Shown piece after piece: positions 21,626 through 27,292 of a stretch of DNA of 27,292 bases (positions within the stretch are counted from its first letter, which is position 1; each line of letters begins with the position of its first letter). Position numbers and translations under genes: made by a program. The notes below the pieces were generated by a model. It did no database searches, was not told the origin of the DNA, and saw only the letters and a list, made by a program, of their open reading frames with translations. The stretch is from Plantago elongata. Its lineage: Eukaryota; Streptophyta; Magnoliopsida; Lamiales; Plantaginaceae. The stretch covers positions 1-27,292 of the forward strand of contig JAYMSP010001976.1 of assembly GCA_036897095.1 (NCBI GenBank), written 5' to 3'.

Positions 21626-24538
21626 TTAAGCATTTTGATCTGTAGACTGGTTCAGAAGTGGCTGAGTAATGGATGATGCCCTGATGCTGGCATTTGTACT
21701 CCTTGGAACGTGCTCCGGTGCTGATTGAATCGAGGCCAATGCGAACTTCTTCTCTTCGTTCTTTCCCCATAGCACTAGGTACAATCCAGTTATGATCAAC
21801 ACTGCACCAATGATCCTGTGTGTCACGTTTAGAAACCAGTGTTAGTCGATTTTGTTACATTAAATCAAGAATTCGACGTTCTACTAGTCAAATTGGGACC
21901 ATTGTGGTACACAGGAGTGAGTTATGAACAGAATATTTTGGAGTCGATTCTTGATAACAATATGAAAGCAATTAGCCTTAAATTCAATGTGCATGTTTCA
22001 ACATCTTTGAAAAAGAAAAAAAAATTGCAATCTTGAATTATTGAAGTTGTGTGAAATAGACATGCCAGTGCAATTACCAGAGTAGAGTAGTGCCTGGTGG
22101 ACAGGGTATGGATGAGAATAAAGTGTTAGGAAACATCAGAGTTAAAGACCAGTTCAAGTGGGGCTTTAAAACTTCGATTGGTGTTTCGTCTAAATGTTTC
22201 GATAGAATTAGTTATTTCTGACTTTGCCCCTGGTAATCAGGGGATCGGAGTAAAATACGTACCCTCCCAAGTAGAATTCTTCGCCCAAAACGAATGAAGT
22301 CATAAGGGCAACAACAAGGGTCTGAACAGGCTGATAGACCGCGACGAAAACAGGACCCCCTCTATCAATGCACCATATCTGTACAGCGAATGCGATCCCA
22401 GACGCAACTATACCCTGCAACACAAATATTCATCATCTCCAGTCAACTTCATACATCTATCCAAAACCAACATATGCACACACGCACAACTATGCCAATT
22501 AAATGTTCTGTTTCTTATTCAAAATTAATAATTCTGTGGTCACACAGTGTAACTACAGGATTGTTGTATCCACAGACTTTACATTTTCTATATACTTCAC
22601 ATGTTCCTGACCCACTTCTGCTCTACAATAATGTTCTCTTTATCAAATTATTAGACTTTTAATGAAGTGTCTAATTTCATTATTTTGGATGTTGAATTTA
22701 TGCCAGAAAAGGGATGTGTTATATGTTCCATTAGCTTTAAGTCCAAAGTTATCAAGATTAAGGTTATACTATATGACACTAACATTATTAAAGAACTGGT
22801 TATATATTATCAGAACACCTACCATTTTAACACATAGTAAAGTACTCTAATAAAGAATTCGTTGAGTTTGTGAGATTTGGTGGAAACCAAGTTTGGTAGA
22901 GTATGAAATCTGTACTTGTTATATGACAAAATCATTTTTAGTACTACTGACAGACAAAGGTGTCCAATTTTATATGACATGAAAACAAAACATGGTCAAT
23001 TGTTCATATAACAAAAATACAAGGTTTTCACTATACATCTATTCAGTATCCTACAAAAACACAGACATCCCTTTCTCAGTAAAATATATTAGATGGCAAT
23101 ATTTACCTCTAAAGCCATGCAATGATTAGATTTTGAAGATGAATAATAATGTATTATTACTAGTAATTAATCACTATGACTTACAGCATAGAAGACACTG
23201 AATAGCTCAGCTCCAGAGTGGATTAACCAAGCCTGAGGGTCCCTTTCGACGAAAGCGGCAATCAGAAGGAACTGAATGACTCCAAAGAAGCACTGGTAAG
23301 AAGTAAATGACAGTCGGGCCGGGTACTTCTTCAGAACTGGGGCCTGGAGAACGAGCCAACCAGACCAGGACAGGCAGTGGCCTATCAGGAATATGCATCC
23401 CAATGTCCAGCTTTTGCCACTGGTTGCCTCCAGGGCCAGCAGGACAGGGGTGGACACGGCAGCTTCCGGGATGAAAGATTGGAGTTTTGGAGTCGGGCTG
23501 TAGATGGTTGGGCCTTTGTACAGTGTGATCACAGACGCACCTGCCACGCAGAAGAGCGTTCCTGCTACCTTTGAGATTCCGTCCTTTCGGTCCAGCCTCA
23601 CTTTCTCAATCCTGTGAAAGTTGTTGGAAAGAAAAAGATTTTAAATTTGGTTTTGGTTTGATCAAATTGGATTTTTGGCGGTAAATGGACTATACTTAGT
23701 TTGAGTCTTTCTTTTTCCAGCTTTTGTGACATGTTAAATGAAGTATCGTACAAAATCAGTTTTACAGCAGAAAACTGGTTAATTGGCGCTTAAGTGAGCC
23801 GATTGTCGCTTATGTGACATAGAGGAAATCAGTTTTTCACTGGACTTTATAAATTTGAAAAATGATTTGCAAATTGTCAGTAAATAGAGAGATTAATCTA
23901 AGTAACTTGCCTGAGAGCAACTGCCATAAGGAACGTAATGGCAGGGACTGAATTTTGTATCGCGGAAGCAAACGTTGGGGACGTGTGTTCCAATCCCAAC
24001 AAGTAAAATCCCTGATTCGCTGTGATCCTGTCATTTATAACTTCAAAATCTCAGTTTTATGTCCTCCTTATAAAAAAAGACGATGGTATGTTCAATTAGA
24101 CAGCAGCGTTTAAATATATGATTGATCGGGCAAATGATTATACCCGACGATAGCAAGGAGGAAGAATTGGATGATGAAGTTCCATGAAATAGGTGGCCTC
24201 TCTTTCCTGATCAGAAATGAATATACAGAAAGCAGCAGTGTTTAGTTAAACAAGCTATGTGACGTTTTAGACTTTTAGAAACATTAGTAGTAGTAATATT
24301 TTATGTAGCTAGCATACTTTTCAAGAAAATAGGCAAAGGGCAAGAGGAGGATGAGGGCAAGAATGTTCCTGTAAACAGGGAACACAATCTTGCTGATCCC
24401 CATGTTAAGTGCGGCTCTAGAAACGACATGGAAACCGGCATAGCCGAACTGCAAGGCCAGCATGGCCAAGTGCAGCTGCATCTTCTCCGGAACGGAGCAT
24501 ATTCGCTTGGACACAGCTGAGCCACCAGTATCAGCCAT
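21626..24538 (-). CDS. WAT1: WAT1 (WALLS ARE THIN 1), EamA/DMT-family auxin transporter
   Basis: Six minus-strand exons join in phase: 24538-24318, 24206-24144, 24027-23911, 23611-23185, 22414-22263 and 21815-21626, giving 389 residues, the length of Arabidopsis WAT1. It has two EamA repeats (about 22-158 and 195-334) with ten predicted helices. Diagnostic stretches include LALQFGYAGFHVVSRAALNM, GISKIVFPVYRN, ITANQGFYLLGLEHTSPTFA, GASVITLYKGPTIY, GHCLSWSGWLVLQAPVLK and FVAVYQPVQTLVVA, and a C-terminal tail ending near QPLLNQSTDQNA. In Arabidopsis WAT1 sits in the tonoplast, exports auxin from the vacuole and is needed for secondary wall formation in fibres. Intron 3 (23612-23910) uses a GC donor. 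No frame breaks. Confidence 0.95.
23612..23910 (-). other. GC-AG intron in WAT1
   Basis: On the minus strand the exon ends CTCAG and the intron opens GCAAGT, the standard strong context for GC donors; the acceptor is TTTCACAG. Joining AG to G restores Arg134 of the conserved ALRIEKVR. The next GT downstream would bring an immediate in-frame stop. Confidence 0.9.
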
Positions 24539-24621
24539 TGTTGATGAAATTAAGAGGGGAGTGAGTGAGTAGTGAAGTTATGGTGTGGTGTAGTGTGTTT
24601 AGGGACTAGAGTGTAGGGTGG

Positions 24622-24629
24622 TATAAATA
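24622..24629 (-). promoter_or_regulatory. Possible TATA element of WAT1
   Basis: TATTTATA on the minus strand (TATAAATA on plus) is 84 bases before the start codon, leaving a plausible leader of about 50 bases. Orientation is ambiguous because the plus strand reads the more canonical form. Confidence 0.35.
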
Positions 24630-24659
24630 CACCCCAGAAATGAGAGAGGTCCCTACATT

Positions 24660-25417
24660 CAGGGTCCACGAAGAGGACGTATGAGCCTTGAGAGCGGGAG
24701 CGACTTGTTTGTTTTAGCTGTGTCCCCTCGTTACTGCTCTCCCGTCTTATGTCAAATATCTCATTTTTAACATTTTACATACTATATATGTTAATTATAA
24801 ATCATAAAAACAAAACGTTCAATAAATTTTTTTAATTAAAATTTTATCATATAATAATTTAATTAAATATTTTATATTAAAATATTAATAATTGAGATAA
24901 TGAGTTTCCATAAATAAAAAATGAAATTTTTTAAATGGAATGCATAAAATGAGAAAATAAAAAGTACTTAAATGGAAAGAAGTATATTACAGAATCAATA
25001 ATTGTATCTATCTAAAAGTTTGCATAGTCAAAATTAGTGTTTAAACATGGAAATCAATTAATATTATTGATAACAACATATTTTAGTATGTAAATTCATA
25101 ATCTAGAGATGTGTATCTGATACTTAGCTTGTGTTTTCAAATGCTTAAAAAAAGTATTTTTGAAATTTTCAAATAGTAAAAATAGTTTTTTAGTGTTTTG
25201 AATTACAACTTCTGCTGTAATTTTTCTAGAAAAAAACATGTAACCGTAAAAAATATAGAACAACCAATAACTGCTTCTAATTAATTTAAGCAAGTAGTAG
25301 CTTTTTTCAATTGAAAACAATAATTAAGTTAATTTTTGCAAACACTAAAACTTCTGTTTTTTTAAACAATATAATAATTCTCAATAATTGTCTTGTAAAA
25401 GTGCATTTTCAAATTAA
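24660..25417. other. WAT1 upstream region and AT-rich spacer
   Basis: 24660-24750 is the GC-richer promoter-proximal part. Beyond it is AT-rich with no gene seen; a 74-codon minus-strand frame at 25096-25320 is low complexity and not supported. Confidence 0.5.
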
Positions 25418-25585
25418 AAAGTGTCATTCAAGTTTTGCAAATTGTTTAGTGCTACTTCTCTATTCTCTAGCAATCGACACGTACTAAAAATTCTATTGCC
25501 CCTGTTAAAATGTTATCCTCCTTGTTAAAGTGTCATTCACTCTTGCAATTTGTTCATCGTTTATTTTCTATTCTCCAACAATCGG
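25418..25585. repeat. Diverged direct repeat, offset about 109 bp
   Basis: About 25418-25478 and 25527-25585 share AAAGTGTCATTCA, then TTGCAA, then TCTATTCTC and CAATCG in the same order. It may lie in or at the border of the Helitron that ends at 26287. Confidence 0.6.
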
Positions 25586-26256
25586 CTAATAAGAAACGAT
25601 ATTTCAATTTTTCTCCGCTCACAACCTCAACCACACGCAACACCCCTTTGCCCATCCCAGTTGTTGTTTTGCATGAACCATTGTGTGTGTTCAGATCATA
25701 CTCTCGCTCACTTGCACATTATCGCGACTATAAAACTCTGGGTGTATTTACGACTCGATTTGATTACTTAAGCCCGACTGTGATGAGAATCGTTCATTTC
25801 ACTTTGTTCAACGACTAAAGTGCAGGTATTCTCAATGTTAACTCTTGCTATTTTAGAAGCCATTCGCAATAAGCACAGGCAATTGGATTTATTTTTCCAT
25901 CAAACATTTCAGAAGTCATCTCTTATGTGACATAAGTTTTCTCTTAAATCGTAAGCATATGATACATGCATTGTTGTATTAAAACCATAAATACTTTTCG
26001 GTCAAATTACAAATATCAGCTACTAATTTGCTATTCTTTAATGGATTTGAATATCGTTCTAAAAATGTTATCAACATTTTTTATATATTTTTTTAAATTA
26101 AAATTCTTAAGCACTGTTTTAGGGCTCTAGATTAATTAAATAAGTATTAATCTCATAATATAATATTTTAACAAAATTAATGTATAGAGCACGTCAAATA
26201 GAGTTAGACATGATGGTGTAGTAATTAATTTATAATTTATTTATAAAATGTATAGG
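25586..26256 (+). other. Probable internal part of a non-autonomous Helitron
   Basis: This stretch precedes the Helitron 3' end. It holds no Rep/helicase coding. A 102-codon frame at 25510-25818 is followed closely by GTGCAGGTATTC, which could be a captured exon edge, but no protein family was recognised. The 5' TC terminus could not be located with confidence, so the element's length is unknown. Confidence 0.35.
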
Positions 26257-26287
26257 CACCGCGCTTAGCGCGGTGTATCATTTCTAG
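26257..26287 (+). mobile_element. Helitron 3' terminus (hairpin plus CTAG)
   Basis: CACCGCGC (26257-26264) and GCGCGGTG (26268-26275) form an 8-bp GC hairpin with a 3-base loop in otherwise AT-rich DNA. Eight bases later comes CTAG (26284-26287) followed by T. Plant Helitrons end in a short GC hairpin followed by CTRR and insert before a T. The body extends to lower coordinates. Confidence 0.75.
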
Positions 26288-26331
26288 TTATATTATATAC
26301 TATCGAACACTAATAACGTTTGCTTAAAATC

Positions 26332-26653
26332 TGTAACACCCTAGAATTATAAGTCAAGTCCAAAGAACTTAAAGGGATTGAAAACGTTATTCCTACCAAC
26401 AAGGTGCACCTTTCTTTTCGGGAATGCACCTAAGAGAACTCCATAGTTAAGCGTGCTTTCTCTGAAGCAATTCTAGGATGGTTGACCAACTGGGAAGTCT
26501 CCCTATTAGCGCACGAGTGAGGACAAAGTGGACGGGGAAGGACTGTGTTGGTGCAGTGGGACCATCATATCACCCAAAGAGATGCCCATGAGTAACAACG
26601 CCGGCTCAGAAGGTCGTGGCTCGGACCGATAATTAGTAATTCGGGTCGTGACA
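26332..26653 (+). mobile_element. Solo LTR of a Cassandra TRIM retrotransposon
   Basis: The 322-bp unit opens TGTAACACCC and ends GGGTCGTGACA, the TG...CA ends and wording of Cassandra LTRs. It contains a 5S-rRNA-like block. Flanks AAATC (26327-26331) and AAATT (26654-26658) match at four of five bases, as an aged 5-bp target duplication would. No primer-binding site or second LTR follows, so it is a solo LTR left by recombination. Cassandra is a small non-coding LTR element known from many plants. Confidence 0.85.
26402..26514 (+). other. 5S-rRNA-like sequence embedded in the Cassandra LTR
   Basis: AGAACTCCATAGTTAAGCGT and then GCTT match plant 5S rRNA (AACTCCGCAGTTAAGCGTGCTT) with small changes, including the box A region. 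AGGATGGTTGACCAACTGGG, then AAGTC, matches the intermediate element and box C. The 5' third is more diverged. It is not a 5S gene; in Cassandra this part is thought to give the LTR a polymerase III promoter. Confidence 0.85.
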
Positions 26654-26658
26654 AAATT

Positions 26659-27292
26659 AATATTAATCAACTTTTTGTAGAAGCAAATAAAATTGCACTC
26701 ATATAACTGATATAAGCATTTGCAAACACACATTTAGAATATACGTTTTCTTTAATTAAATTTATTGAATAAAATAGAAGTATAATAGAACTAAATAAAA
26801 TTAAATTAAACTTGAATTGATCAATGAAATTAAATTAAATTGAACGGGAGAAATTTTTAGTTTAAAATAACCTTTCTACTTACATCATTGCGGAAAATTT
26901 AAAATAAATAGACATCCTTCAATGTTGATACAATATGCAAATTGCGTCATTTAATGTTGTTATTGTCAAATACTTCTTCTTTCATTAATGGAGAAAAAAA
27001 TTGCATGACTTCATTCGTGCCACTTAGTTACGTTGTCATTTTCTTTTCTTTTTTGAGAATATTAGTATTATAATTATATTATATGAAATTAACTAATATG
27101 TCATTACTTGACGTATAATCTATACAAATGAATCGACTATTACAAACTATAATAAATTAGACAATTCGTACTTAATGGAATTTGAATCCATAAGGATAAG
27201 GTTATAACACCTCTCATTACTTCTGCGTTATTAGTATTTGCTTAGTTTTTAGTCTCACTACACTACCTTTTATATATATATACCTATATATA
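26659..27292. other. AT-rich sequence, nothing identified
   Basis: There are long A/T tracts, stops in all frames, and a TA microsatellite at the window end. Confidence 0.6.

Noticed and set aside
25510..25818. 102-codon plus-strand frame as a gene
   Set aside because: No recognisable domain, the start lies in repeated sequence, and it falls in the likely Helitron interior.
26402..26514. 5S rRNA gene
   Set aside because: It is embedded within a 322-bp unit with LTR ends, its 5' third is diverged, and there is only a single copy.

Overview
The window is nuclear DNA of a flowering plant, almost certainly a eudicot. Genes are split by GT-AG introns, intergenic DNA is AT-rich, the proteins are typically plant, and the spaces are filled with plant transposon families (CACTA, copia, gypsy, L1-type LINE, SINE, a long-TIR element, Helitron, Cassandra). 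Species cannot be read from the sequence.

Three protein-coding genes can be fully reconstructed by joining exons in phase. (1) 6083-12681, plus strand: a 215-residue LisH-CTLH-CRA protein of the GID8 type, a scaffold subunit of the CTLH/GID ubiquitin ligase. It has seven exons and a 4.6-kb second intron that holds a decayed antisense gypsy-like LTR element. (2) 13165-17021, minus strand: a secreted plant purple acid phosphatase of 466 residues in eight exons, with all seven metal ligands present. A perfect P1BS-type motif (PHR1 site for phosphate starvation) lies about 100 bp upstream of its start. (3) 21626-24538, minus strand: WAT1 (WALLS ARE THIN 1), a 389-residue ten-helix EamA transporter for auxin at the vacuole, in six exons, with one GC-AG intron. 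Genes 1 and 2 converge, with 483 bp between their stop codons. No shared pathway is evident among the three; this is an ordinary gene neighbourhood, not an operon-like system.

Layout: 1-171 is the end of a CACTA transposon. About 172-1450 holds a decayed copia relic. 1450-3180 is AT-rich, with a 25-bp tandem duplication and a tRNA-like SINE head. 3180-4850 carries a degenerate repeat array followed (on the minus strand) by a leader-like CT-rich block. 4850-6082 is the upstream region of GID8. 6083-17021 holds the convergent GID8 and PAP genes. 17791-18785 is a 1-kb element with about 155-bp terminal inverted repeats and a central hairpin. 19216-19313 is a tRNA-derived SINE. 19413-20608 is a broken LINE (zinc-binding plus RNase H regions). 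21626-24538 is WAT1. 25418-26287 includes a Helitron 3' end. 26332-26653 is a solo Cassandra LTR with an embedded 5S-rRNA-like sequence. The remainder is AT-rich and featureless.

No convincing new biological system was found. The most interesting items are the Cassandra solo LTR beside a Helitron end, the hairpin-centred long-TIR element, the GC-AG intron in WAT1, the P1BS motif upstream of the phosphatase, and the unexplained degenerate array at 3440-4450.
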